Of a DNA stretch of 64,000 nucleotides, positions 43,363 through 52,516 are shown piece after piece. The stretch is from positions 58,350-122,349 of the forward strand of contig JACQAM010000014.1 of the NCBI GenBank assembly GCA_016194975.1, read 5' to 3'. This DNA comes from Bacteroidota bacterium (GTDB lineage: Bacteria > Bacteroidota > Bacteroidia > Palsa-965). The position numbers and the translations under genes are program-made. The notes beneath the pieces are model-generated. The model had not been told where the DNA came from, made no database searches, and saw nothing but the letters and a program-made list of their open reading frames with translations. Numbering within the stretch: the first letter of the stretch is position 1; each line of letters begins with the position of its first letter.

Positions 43363-45993
43363 TTATTTCCCCCTGATCAACTGTACAAATCCAGTCAGCG
43401 GCGTTTTAATATTCGGCCCGCTCAGTATGTAGTAATACGTTCCGTCAACACATTCTCCGCCGTTGCCTTTTTTCTTTCCGTTCCAGTCGTTGAGATAATT
43501 TCCGTTTTCATAAACGAGTTCACCCCAGCGATTATAGATCTGTAACATACTGTTCGGAAAGTATTCGAGATTTTTGAAAACTAAAAGATCATTCGTGTTG
43601 TCGCCATTCGGTGTGAATACATTCGGCACTTCTATGTCGTGCGGTTTTACTTCCACACTCCAGCAGGTTGTATCCGAACATCCGCTATTATCCGTCGTCA
43701 CGAGACAAATATTATAAGTTCCCGCTACAGTATAAGAATGTTGCGGATCCTGCAGCGTTGAAGTATTTCCGTCACCGAAACTCCATGACCAGGAATTCAC
43801 TCCGCCTGTGGACTGATCAGTGAAAGTGAAAACACTGTCAATGAAAGTTACAGATGGATTCACAAGGAAAGCTGCAGTTGGTTGCGGATTCACAGTCACC
43901 GTCATCACATCGGTATCAATACATCCGAGTCCGTCGGTGATCGTCACCGTGTAATTTGTCGTCACCGTTGGTGATGCAACCGGATTCGCACAATTGGTAC
44001 AACTCAATCCTGCCGCGGGCGACCACGAGTACGCAACTCCACCGCTCGCATTCAACGGCGTGGTTTCTCCAATACAAATTGTTGCATCGGGTCCCGCATT
44101 CGCATTCGGAGTTTGTACATTCACGGTCACCGGTTCGGTATCAGTACAAGTTCCATTCGACACAATGACGGTGTACGTAGTGGTAACAGTTGGCGTCGCA
44201 AATGGTGAAGCAATATTCGGATTACTCAAAGTTCCTGCCGGTGTCCAACTGTAAGTTGTTCCCCCGCTCGAAACAAGTGATGCAAAACTTCCATTGCAAA
44301 TTGTAGTATCGTTGCTCGCCACTGCAACCGGTGTTGGAATTACAGTTACGGTTACACTATCCACGCGCGTGCACGAAGCAAAATTTCCATTGACAACAGT
44401 CACCGTGTAAGTCGTCGTTACAGTTGGTGTCGCAATCGGGTTTGCAATGTTTGCATTGTTCAGTGTTCCCGCAGGCGCCCACGTGTACGAAGTTCCCCCG
44501 CTCACATTCATCTGGTAAGAAATTCCGGAACACATGCTCGTGTCGGGCGACAAGGTAATGACCGGCGGAGCAAAAACTGTTACCGTATCATCAACAGGAC
44601 AGCCGTTCGTTACTGTTACAATGTAGGTGGTAGTAACTGCAGGATTTGCAGTTGGATTGGAACACGTACCGCAACTCAATCCTGTGGTTGGTGTCCATTG
44701 ATAAGTTCCTCCACCGGTTACGTTGAGTTGAACGGGGCCGTTGCAAACTGTTGTATCGGGAGTAATAGTTGTAACCGGAGGAAAACCTACATCAATAACA
44801 ATTGGAATATTCGTGACACCCGCAGGCGTTCCGTTATCTGTTGCAGTAATGGTGATGGTGTGGTAGCCGAGATTACTTGAACTTCCGAGGAAATAAGAAA
44901 TAAGTGTTGCTGTATTACCGCTGCTATTCGAAATAATATTATAACCTGTGGTTCCTGTTGTGTCGATCGTAATCACGGTGATCTGCCCGACTTCAGGTGA
45001 GAAAAATGTAACGTTGAGTGGAAGTGAATCACCAACACAAAGATGAAGTGTATCACAAACCTGGATTCCGGAAGCAGTTGGAGGAACGTTGTTGTTATTT
45101 GCGCATGCGTCAAAAATAAAACTCTGGTTATCGAGCCAGTCAATTCCACTTCCCGGATTTGCAGGCCCGTTGTAAGTAGAACCGGGCTGATTGAATTCTC
45201 CGAACTGAATATAATTTACACCATCGCCTTTGTTTGCACCGACAACTGCATCGGAGCCACCGAATCCATTCACGCCACCCGAAGCATCACCGGTTGTCCA
45301 TTGCATGTCTTTGTAACAGAAAGAAACATTTCCTCCCGGAACAATTGGATCTGTTCCATTGGTCATGATCATTTGAAAAGTATTCCGTTTATCAGCATGC
45401 ATTCCATAATAACCAACGCTGTCCCACTGTACAACCATATAGGTTGGTGTAATTTTGTAATACACAAGTCCGCTTAAAAGATTTCTCGTATCCACATCGC
45501 CCCAGAACGGAGCAACCATTACGAAAGAAGCATTCGGAAATCCGGTTGCGGTAAAAGTAGAGTAGGGCGCACCGAAAGAAACATTTCCATTGTTGTTGAT
45601 GTAGCATTGCGTCCACGTTGTTCCGTAAAGGCAAAAGTTAAAAGGAAGATTGATAATGGGAGTTGTCCAGTCATCATTTCTGTAATCCGGAAAAATTCCG
45701 GGGCCGCCACTTCCGCCGCTTCCGTCGAAGTCGCCCGTATTCCATGTTGCATCACGTTGCTGCCAGCAGGCGCACGTATTCGACGCGGGTTGCGGAAGAG
45801 GATAATTGGATGCCATGCGATAGTGAGAAGTGGTGGTGTCGTCCGCCGCTCTAAGCGAAATGACCGCCTTGCCATCTATCTGTCCGTTTTTTTTCGCGTT
45901 GTCCCATTGCGCAGGAGTGAGTGTTTGCTGCGCGAAAGTGAAACTGAAAAATAAAATGGAAGTAAGTGCAGCGAGTAAAAATTTTGTTTTCAT
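43363..45993 (-). CDS. Secreted NIDO/Ig-like/PKD protein with type B T9SS C-terminal domain
   Basis: 876 residues. Signal peptide at 1-21 (FTFAQ). Residues about 80-290 resemble a nidogen-like (NIDO) domain (YINNNGNVSFG...MVAPFWGDVDT...VVQWDSVGYYG). Then an intermediate beta domain (about 300-405), four homologous Ig-like repeats of about 70-80 residues (about 410-700), each ending TTYTVTV or a close variant, with the SWTP/YQWTP core, and a PKD domain (about 700-780, SWSWSFGDGNTSTLQDPQHSY). The last 90 residues are the gliding-motility-associated C-terminal domain (VFTPNGDNTNDLL...YNRWGELVYEN...DGTYYYIL), which targets the protein to the type IX secretion system. Likely a large cell-surface adhesin or matrix protein. 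Confidence 0.92.
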   Translation of the reverse strand: MKTKFLLAALTSILFFSFTFAQQTLTPAQWDNAKKNGQIDGKAVISLRAADDTTTSHYRMASNYPLPQPASNTCACWQQRDATWNTGDFDGSGGSGGPGIFPDYRNDDWTTPIINLPFNFCLYGTTWTQCYINNNGNVSFGAPYSTFTATGFPNASFVMVAPFWGDVDTRNLLSGLVYYKITPTYMVVQWDSVGYYGMHADKRNTFQMIMTNGTDPIVPGGNVSFCYKDMQWTTGDASGGVNGFGGSDAVVGANKGDGVNYIQFGEFNQPGSTYNGPANPGSGIDWLDNQSFIFDACANNNNVPPTASGIQVCDTLHLCVGDSLPLNVTFFSPEVGQITVITIDTTGTTGYNIISNSSGNTATLISYFLGSSSNLGYHTITITATDNGTPAGVTNIPIVIDVGFPPVTTITPDTTVCNGPVQLNVTGGGTYQWTPTTGLSCGTCSNPTANPAVTTTYIVTVTNGCPVDDTVTVFAPPVITLSPDTSMCSGISYQMNVSGGTSYTWAPAGTLNNANIANPIATPTVTTTYTVTVVNGNFASCTRVDSVTVTVIPTPVAVASNDTTICNGSFASLVSSGGTTYSWTPAGTLSNPNIASPFATPTVTTTYTVIVSNGTCTDTEPVTVNVQTPNANAGPDATICIGETTPLNASGGVAYSWSPAAGLSCTNCANPVASPTVTTNYTVTITDGLGCIDTDVMTVTVNPQPTAAFLVNPSVTFIDSVFTFTDQSTGGVNSWSWSFGDGNTSTLQDPQHSYTVAGTYNICLVTTDNSGCSDTTCWSVEVKPHDIEVPNVFTPNGDNTNDLLVFKNLEYFPNSMLQIYNRWGELVYENGNYLNDWNGKKKGNGGECVDGTYYYILSGPNIKTPLTGFVQLIRGK

Positions 45994-46189
45994 GGTTGGT
46001 GTTGAGCGAAGATGAATGCCTGGTGGATTTTGCGGAACTAAAGTTATGAAATTCGCTGTGCGGATACCAGAAATTTATGCTCAAATTATAACCTTTTCAT
46101 TGCAGAAACTATCTTTTCGCGGAGGAACCGGATTAACACGGGCATTAATTTGCAATGAATTCCGGGATAAAATTAACGCCCGGCTTCTT

Positions 46190-47521
46190 TCAATCTGCCA
46201 GTTTTCTCATTGCAGAAATCGCTTTTTCAAATTTAAAATCCGCCATTTTACCAATGAAAATTTTCCGGATGCGTTCGTTGCCGGGATCGCCAATGCTTCC
46301 TGCGTGCGTGTACGGGAGTGTGCGGTCGGGAATGAAATTTCCTGTTTCTACAGCAATCGCTACCTGGCGGTACGCTTCGCGGAATGGAATATTTTTTTTC
46401 ACCAGTTCGTTCACGGCGTCCACTGTAAAAAGCAGATCATATTTTTCATCAGCGGGAATATCCGTTTTCACTTTTATATTTTCAAGCATCAGCCGCGCCG
46501 CATCAATGCAGGAATTAATTTCTTCGAACGCGGGGAATAATATTTCTTTCGTCAATTGCAATTCACGGTGATAGCCCGAAGGAAGATTATTCAGCAGCAA
46601 AGAAAATTCATTCGGCACCGATTGCAGGCGATTACATTTTCCGCGAATGAGTTCCCACACATCAGGGTTTTTTTTGTGCGGCATAATGCTGCTTCCCGTT
46701 GTGAGTTCGTCGGGAAATGAAATGAATCCGAATCCGCTGCTCATATAAAGTGTGCAGTCCATAGCGAGTTTCGAAAGTGTGGATGCAACGGATGCAATGG
46801 CAATGGAAATTGTTTTTTCTGTTTTGCCCCGCGTCATCTGCGCGTAAACAGAATTTATATTCATTTCACTAAAACCGAGAAGTGATGTAGTGAGATCACG
46901 GTCAATCGGGAAAGAAGAACCGAATCCTGCTGCAGAACCGAGCGGATTTTTATCGGTGATCTTGTAAGCAGCAAGCAGCAATTCAAGATCATCGCAAAGA
47001 CTTTCTGCAAACGCGCCGAACCACAATCCGAAAGAAGAAGGCATGGCAAGTTGCAGATGCGTATAGCCGGGCAGCAGAATATTTTTATTTTTTTCAGAAA
47101 GTGTTTGCAACAATGAAAAAAGTTTTTCAATTTTTTCAGCAAGATGCATGATCTTATTCCGGCAGAATAATTTTATATCGAGCAGCGACTGATCGTTGCG
47201 CGAACGTGCCGTGTGAATTTTTTTTCCGGTGTCACCGAGTTTTTCCGTAAGCAGGAATTCGATCTGCGAATGAATGTCTTCACATTTTTCATCAATGGTA
47301 AACTTTTCGGAACGGATTGTTGCAAGAATGTTTTTCAGTTCGCGATGAAGTTCTTCTTTTTCTTTTTCGGAAATAAGTTGGCACGAGCACAGCATTTCCG
47401 AATGAGCGAGGGAACCGATCACATCGAATGTGGCGAGTTGCAGATCGAACTCACGGTCTTTACCGATCGTGAAATGTTCAGCGATGGAATTTAGTTTTTT
47501 TTCTTTTTGCCAGAGTTTCAT
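46190..47521 (-). CDS. argH: Argininosuccinate lyase
   Basis: 443 residues. Fumarase/aspartase superfamily: TARSRNDQ (about 103-110), and the signature GSSIMPHKKNPDVWE (about 272-286), which carries the catalytic Ser loop. It cleaves argininosuccinate to arginine and fumarate, the last step of the pathway. Last gene of the operon, 11 bp after argE; its N-terminus (MKLWQKEKKLNSIAEHFTIGKDREFD) is typical of the Bacteroidota form. Confidence 0.95.
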   Translation of the reverse strand: MKLWQKEKKLNSIAEHFTIGKDREFDLQLATFDVIGSLAHSEMLCSCQLISEKEKEELHRELKNILATIRSEKFTIDEKCEDIHSQIEFLLTEKLGDTGKKIHTARSRNDQSLLDIKLFCRNKIMHLAEKIEKLFSLLQTLSEKNKNILLPGYTHLQLAMPSSFGLWFGAFAESLCDDLELLLAAYKITDKNPLGSAAGFGSSFPIDRDLTTSLLGFSEMNINSVYAQMTRGKTEKTISIAIASVASTLSKLAMDCTLYMSSGFGFISFPDELTTGSSIMPHKKNPDVWELIRGKCNRLQSVPNEFSLLLNNLPSGYHRELQLTKEILFPAFEEINSCIDAARLMLENIKVKTDIPADEKYDLLFTVDAVNELVKKNIPFREAYRQVAIAVETGNFIPDRTLPYTHAGSIGDPGNERIRKIFIGKMADFKFEKAISAMRKLAD

Positions 47522-47532
47522 AGGGGAGCGAA

Positions 47533-48633
47533 TTACGAATGTGTGCGAATATGCGAATGTTCATTATTGAACTTGAGGATGGAATAGGATTCCAGGAGCT
47601 GAATATATTTTTCAATTCCGGCTTCAATTTCTTCAATGAAAATAAATTCATCGGCCGTATGGGAGCGCGCGGAATCACCGGGGCCAATTTTTACCGACGG
47701 GAACGGCATCAGCGCCATGTCGGAAAGAGTTGGGGAACCGAAGGTTTCAAAACTATTTTTCAGGGCGTTGATCACGAAAGGATGATTTTTCTCAATGGAA
47801 GAGGCGCGCAGGCGGAGCGAACGAGGTTTAACTTCAGAAGAAATATTTTTCCGGATGATCTTCAGGATATCTTCGGCAGAATAAGTTTCTGTCAGGCGGA
47901 TGTCAACGGTGAAACTACATTCGCCGGGAATTACATTGTGCTGCGTTCCGGAATTGATCATCGTTACATTCATGTGAATTTTTCCGAGCAAGGGCGAAAT
48001 TTCCGGGAAGGAAAAAGTTTTAAACCATTCCAGATCTTTCATTGCTTTGTAGATCGCGTTCTCTCCTTCGTTACGTGCGGCGTGCCCCGTTTTTCCTTTT
48101 GCAAGGCAGTCGATAACGAGCAATCCCTTTTCTGCAATGGCCAGTTTCATCTGCGTGGGTTCACCGACAAGGGCAAGATTAATTTCACCGAGTAAAGGAA
48201 GAATACTTTCTATTCCATTCGCTCCCGATATTTCTTCCTCGGCAGTTGCGGCGAGAATAAGATTGAAAGGAATATTTTCGGAATAGAAATGCAGGAATGT
48301 TGCGATCAGTGAAACGAGCGCTCCTCCCGCATCATTACTTCCGAGCCCGTAAATTTTTCCATCTGAAATCATTGGCGTGAAAGGATCTTTCGTCCACGAA
48401 GCGGAAGGGCGAACAGTGTCATGATGAGAATTCAGAAGCAGCGTCGGTTTTTTTTCATCGAAAAATTTATTCCGTACGATAATGTTGTTCTTCATGCGCT
48501 GAACAGGAATATTTTTCTTCGCGAAGAAATTTTCCAGCAGCGATGCCGTGCCATGCTCTTCTTTTGAAAAAGACGGAATAGCGATCAGTTCGCTGAGCAA
48601 TTCGACTGCTGTATGTTTTAATTCTTTCATCAT
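47533..48633 (-). CDS. argE: M20 family N-acyl-ornithine deacylase
   Basis: 366 residues from ATG 48633, which gives an ATGA overlap with the argB stop. Metallopeptidase M20 fold with NSHHDTV (about 69-75) and metal-binding/catalytic DAGG and EEE (ATAEEEISG). It removes the acyl group (acetyl, or succinyl in some Bacteroidota) from acylcitrulline or acylornithine; in this pathway the substrate is likely N-acylcitrulline because carbamoylation occurs first. The last dozen residues and the stop codon lie in a TGTGCGAATATGCGAATG stutter repeat, so the C-terminus may be repeat-derived. Confidence 0.9.
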   Translation of the reverse strand: MMKELKHTAVELLSELIAIPSFSKEEHGTASLLENFFAKKNIPVQRMKNNIIVRNKFFDEKKPTLLLNSHHDTVRPSASWTKDPFTPMISDGKIYGLGSNDAGGALVSLIATFLHFYSENIPFNLILAATAEEEISGANGIESILPLLGEINLALVGEPTQMKLAIAEKGLLVIDCLAKGKTGHAARNEGENAIYKAMKDLEWFKTFSFPEISPLLGKIHMNVTMINSGTQHNVIPGECSFTVDIRLTETYSAEDILKIIRKNISSEVKPRSLRLRASSIEKNHPFVINALKNSFETFGSPTLSDMALMPFPSVKIGPGDSARSHTADEFIFIEEIEAGIEKYIQLLESYSILKFNNEHSHIRTHS

Positions 48634-49436
48634 GTTAAAAGGGTACAACAATTATTTCCTGCAGCAATCTTTTCAAGTTGTGAAGCATTACCAATCACCA
48701 CACGTTGAACGCCTTTTTCTTTCGCGCGAAAACAAGCGTCGATCTTCGGCAGCATTCCATTGTGAATGATCTGTTGCTCCACAAAATTTTTCAACTCTTC
48801 TTTTTTCAATTCCCGGATCACCGAATTCTCATTGGAGAGATCGGTCAGCACGCCGTTTTTTTCAAAACAATAAACCAACTGCACGTCATGTGTACGTGCG
48901 AGCGCACCCGCAACGCATGCCGCGATCGTGTCCGCGTTCGTGTTGAGCAACATTCCTTTTCCGTCGTGCGTCAATGGAGAAATTACAGGTACGAGTCCAA
49001 GTGTGAGCAGTTGTTCCAGCATCGTAACATTGATTCCGTCATCAACCGGATCGCCCACGAATCCATAATCAACGGGAACAGGATTTCTTTTTTCTGCGCG
49101 AATAATATTTCCATCGGCGCCACACATACCGATCGCATTGCAATTATTTTTCTGCAACTGCGCCACGATATTTTTATTGACACTTCCGCCGTAGATCATC
49201 GTTGCCACATCGAGCGTTTCAGCATCGGTGATACGCCGGCCATTCATCATTTTAGTTTCTATACCGAGTTTTTTGCAAAGGGCCGAAGCAAGTTTTCCTC
49301 CGCCGTGCACAAGTATTTTTTTCCCGCCGATGCGGCAGAACGATTCAAGGAAAACGGAAAGCTGCGATTCATTGTCAATGATCGCTCCGCCGAGTTTTAC
49401 AATGGTGATAAGATCAGATTGCGTGGATGAATTCAT
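48630..49436 (-). CDS. argB: N-acetylglutamate kinase
   Basis: 268 residues, amino acid kinase fold. Phosphate-binding KLGGAIIDNE (14-23), HGGGKLAS, and the ATP-site region SPLTHDGKGMLLNTNADTIA (about 153-172). It phosphorylates N-acylglutamate, the second step. It overlaps argF' by 23 bp and argE by 4 bp. The NAG-site-containing N-terminal loop matches non-inhibited forms, which is inference. Confidence 0.93.
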   Translation of the reverse strand: MNSSTQSDLITIVKLGGAIIDNESQLSVFLESFCRIGGKKILVHGGGKLASALCKKLGIETKMMNGRRITDAETLDVATMIYGGSVNKNIVAQLQKNNCNAIGMCGADGNIIRAEKRNPVPVDYGFVGDPVDDGINVTMLEQLLTLGLVPVISPLTHDGKGMLLNTNADTIAACVAGALARTHDVQLVYCFEKNGVLTDLSNENSVIRELKKEELKNFVEQQIIHNGMLPKIDACFRAKEKGVQRVVIGNASQLEKIAAGNNCCTLLT

Positions 49437-50403
49437 CGGAAGAATGTTTTATTTCTTTGTTCATTGACGTGATCATTTTTTTCAGAACGATTTGCGCTGC
49501 GGGAACACGATTCGCCGCTTGCTGCAAATGGAGAGAAGTTGAACTTTTCAGAATAGAAGAAGCCAATTCAACATCTCTCCGGACAGGAAGGCAATGCATC
49601 ACTTTCGCTTCATTCGTGTGTGCTAATTTTTCCGGTGTGATCATCCACTCTTTATTTCCTTCCTGAAGTTTTCCATAATCGGAAAATGAGCACCAGCTTT
49701 TCACATAAACAAGATCAGCATCTTCCAGCGCTTTTTCCTGGTCGTATTCAATTTTCCCTGCAGAAGAAAATTCTTCGTCGAGTTCAAGCCCGTGCGGATG
49801 CGTGATGACGAATTCCTCCTCTGAAAATTTCATCCATTCACAAAAAGAATTCGCCACCGCGTGCGGGACCGCCTTCACGTGCGGCGCCCACGTGAGCACG
49901 ATCTTCATCTTTTTATTTTTTTTATTTTCCGCAATCGTCATCATATCTGCAAGACTCTGCAACGGATGACGTGTTGCGGATTCGAGACTCAACACCGGTT
50001 TGCCGGAATATTTCATCCATTGCAAAAGATTTTTTTCATTCGTGTCCTGCAATTTATCAGAGAGCGAAGGGAAAGAACGAACGCCGATGATGTCGCAATA
50101 TTCTCCCATCACTGCGGCCGCTTCTTCAATGTGTTCCACTGTTGTGCCGTTCATCACGCCGTCATTCGTTTCGAGCGCCCATCCTTCGGTCGTTGTATTC
50201 ACCGAAAGAATATTCATGCCGAGTAATTGTGCTGCTTTCTGCGTGCTCATGCGTGTGCGCAAACTCGGATTCATGAAAATAAGTCCGATCGTTTTGTTTT
50301 TCCCCAATGAAGAAAAGGCGAACGGATCTTTTTTAAGTTGTATCGCTTCCCGGATCAATGCCGGCACATCGGGCACATCGTAAGCGCAGGTAAAATTTTT
50401 CAT
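49414..50403 (-). CDS. argF': N-acyl-ornithine carbamoyltransferase (Bacteroidota type)
   Basis: 329 residues. Carbamoyl phosphate site NPSLRTRMSTQKAA (the SxRTR motif, about 47-60), SATRHPLQSLADM (about 143-155, His-Pro-x-Gln), and HCLPVRRDVELA near the C-terminus. It carbamoylates an N-acylated ornithine rather than free ornithine, as known for Bacteroides (succinyl) and Xanthomonas (acetyl) enzymes. In the loop that selects the acyl group, this enzyme reads GTTVEH, where memory of the Bacteroides fragilis sequence gives a Pro and Xanthomonas a Glu at the V position. Fits the operon context exactly. Confidence 0.9.
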   Translation of the reverse strand: MKNFTCAYDVPDVPALIREAIQLKKDPFAFSSLGKNKTIGLIFMNPSLRTRMSTQKAAQLLGMNILSVNTTTEGWALETNDGVMNGTTVEHIEEAAAVMGEYCDIIGVRSFPSLSDKLQDTNEKNLLQWMKYSGKPVLSLESATRHPLQSLADMMTIAENKKNKKMKIVLTWAPHVKAVPHAVANSFCEWMKFSEEEFVITHPHGLELDEEFSSAGKIEYDQEKALEDADLVYVKSWCSFSDYGKLQEGNKEWMITPEKLAHTNEAKVMHCLPVRRDVELASSILKSSTSLHLQQAANRVPAAQIVLKKMITSMNKEIKHSSDEFIHAI

Positions 50404-50406
50404 GAG

Positions 50407-51546
50407 TTATGCAATTGTTGTTTCGTGAATTAATATTTTTTCAAAAGCGTGAATGAACTGATCCGCTTCTTCGTATGTCAGTGTAAGCGGTGGAAGAAGG
50501 CGTAAAGTTTTTTTGCAGGACGATGAGCCGGTGAAGATGCGATGTTCGTTCAATAATTTTTTTCGCACTTCAGCGCAGGAATTTTCGAGTTCAATTCCGA
50601 TCATCAATCCTTTGCCACGCACTTCTTTCACTGCAGGAAGAGTTGCTATTTTTCCAATGAGATAGTCACTCACACTTTTTGCATGCTCCATCAGCGATTC
50701 ATTTTTTATCACATCGATCACAGCAAGCGCAGAAACACAAGCAAGGTAATTTCCACCGAAAGTTGTGCCGAGCAATCCGTGTTTCGCTTTGAAATGCGGC
50801 GCAATAAGAATTCCTCCAATGGGAAATCCATTGCCGATCCCTTTCGCCATAGAAATGATATCCGCTTTTATTCCTGAATGCTGGTGCGCAAAATATTTTC
50901 CGGTGCGTCCGCAACCGCTCTGCACTTCGTCAAGTATGAGAACTGCACCTGTCTCATCACATTTTTTCCTGAGCAATTGAAAAAATTCTGCCGATACTTC
51001 TTTCACGCCGGCAACTCCCTGTATCCCTTCGATGATAACAGCGCAAACTGTTTCGTCAATATTTTTTGCAGCATCATGATCATTCAATGGAAGAAATTGA
51101 ATTTCATGCTGGAGATTCACCGGTGAATTGAGGGAAAGATCATGAGTTGCTGCAACTGCTGCCGATGTCCGCCCATGAAAAGATCCTGTGAATGCAATTA
51201 TTTTTTTTCTTCCGTTGTGGAAGGATGAAAGTTTTAGTGCATTCTCATTCGCTTCTGCACCGGAATTGCAGAGGAAAAGTGAATGATCGGGATAACCGCT
51301 GATCTTCCCGAAATTTTCCGCGAGCTCTTCCTGCAGCGGATTCTGAACTGCATTGGAATAAAATGCGATGTTGTTCAGTTGTGCAGTGAGTTTCGAAATA
51401 TAATGCGGATGCGAATGCCCGATGGAAATGACAGCATGCCCTCCGTAGAGATCGAGATATTCTTTTCCATCGGAGCAGAAAACTTTTGTTCCTGACGCGC
51501 GCACGGGCGTAACGGGGAGCAATGGATAAACGTCGAAGAGTTTCAT
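50407..51546 (-). CDS. argD: Acetylornithine/succinylornithine aminotransferase
   Basis: 379 residues. Class III aminotransferase; the PLP lysine is in SMAKGIGNGFPIGG (about 234-247), with LDEVQSGCGRTG (about 203-214) for the cofactor pyridine. It forms N-acylornithine from N-acylglutamate semialdehyde. argC starts 1 bp after and argF' 3 bp downstream, so cotranslation is likely. Confidence 0.95.
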   Translation of the reverse strand: MKLFDVYPLLPVTPVRASGTKVFCSDGKEYLDLYGGHAVISIGHSHPHYISKLTAQLNNIAFYSNAVQNPLQEELAENFGKISGYPDHSLFLCNSGAEANENALKLSSFHNGRKKIIAFTGSFHGRTSAAVAATHDLSLNSPVNLQHEIQFLPLNDHDAAKNIDETVCAVIIEGIQGVAGVKEVSAEFFQLLRKKCDETGAVLILDEVQSGCGRTGKYFAHQHSGIKADIISMAKGIGNGFPIGGILIAPHFKAKHGLLGTTFGGNYLACVSALAVIDVIKNESLMEHAKSVSDYLIGKIATLPAVKEVRGKGLMIGIELENSCAEVRKKLLNEHRIFTGSSSCKKTLRLLPPLTLTYEEADQFIHAFEKILIHETTIA

Positions 51547-51547
51547 A

Positions 51548-52516
51548 TCAGTAGGCTGTTGATTTTAATTTTAAACCGGAAGTTTCATCGAATCCGAAAA
51601 TAAGATTCATATTCTGCACCGCTTGTCCCGATGCGCCCTTGAGTAAATTATCGATGACCGAAGTGATGATGAGCCGGCCATTGGAATTCTCAATATGAAG
51701 AAAACAATTGTTGGTATTCACAACCTGTTTTACATCAATTGTACACGGAGAAATATGAGTGAAAGGATGATCGTTGTAGAATTTTTCAAAAATATCTTTC
51801 GCTTCTTCTTTTTTCACAGATGTGGAAAAATGGGCGATCGTGTGTATGCCGCGCGCGAATGCTCCGCGCTGAGGAATAAAATGAACAGCATGCGGAAAAT
51901 TTTTATCGAGCGAGAAAAAAGTTTTTTCTATTTCGGTGAGATGCTGATGTTCGAGCACTTTGTAAGCCGAATGATTCCCATGGCGCCAGGTGAAGTGAGA
52001 AGTTGCAGAAAGATTCTGTCCTGCGCCGGTAGATCCTGTTGTTGCAGAAACATTCACATCGCTGTCAATGATTTTCGCTTGCACTGCCGGAAGCAAGGCG
52101 AGCTGAATGGCCGTGGCGAAACAGCCGGGATTGGCAATGTGTTTTGCCTTGCCGATATTTTTTTTCTGCAATTCCGGAAGCCCATAAATAAAATCTGCGC
52201 CGCCCGAACGAAAATCCTGGCTCAGATCGATCACATGAGTGTGATCCGCAATTTTATTTTCATTCATCCATTTTTTCGATTCGCCATGCCCCATGCAAAG
52301 AAACAGAACATCGCAATCCGGATCCGTTTCGTTTGAAAATGAAAGATCGGTTTCGCCAAGAAGATCGGTATGTACGGAATAAATTTTATTTCCTGCATTG
52401 CTCCGGCTCTGCGCGAATTTCAATTCTGCGTAAGGATGGTGCAGTAACAAACGGATCAATTCACCACCGGCGTATCCGGCGCTCCCGATAATTCCTGCTT
52501 TTATTTTTTTGCTCAT
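51548..52516 (-). CDS. argC: N-acetyl-gamma-glutamyl-phosphate reductase
   Basis: 322 residues. Rossmann IIGSAGYAGGELIRLL at the N-terminus and catalytic Cys in NPGCFATA (about 130-137). Reduces acylglutamyl phosphate with NADPH to the semialdehyde. It overlaps argG by 4 bp (ATGA). Confidence 0.95.
   Translation of the reverse strand: MSKKIKAGIIGSAGYAGGELIRLLLHHPYAELKFAQSRSNAGNKIYSVHTDLLGETDLSFSNETDPDCDVLFLCMGHGESKKWMNENKIADHTHVIDLSQDFRSGGADFIYGLPELQKKNIGKAKHIANPGCFATAIQLALLPAVQAKIIDSDVNVSATTGSTGAGQNLSATSHFTWRHGNHSAYKVLEHQHLTEIEKTFFSLDKNFPHAVHFIPQRGAFARGIHTIAHFSTSVKKEEAKDIFEKFYNDHPFTHISPCTIDVKQVVNTNNCFLHIENSNGRLIITSVIDNLLKGASGQAVQNMNLIFGFDETSGLKLKSTAY

Noticed and set aside
47539..48195. 218-codon plus-strand frame antisense to argE
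   Set aside because: Shadow of the argE coding sequence; argE has the catalytic motifs and the operon context.
48705..49430. 241-codon plus-strand frame antisense to argB
   Set aside because: Mirror of argB, with no recognisable domain and no promoter or ribosome-site signals.
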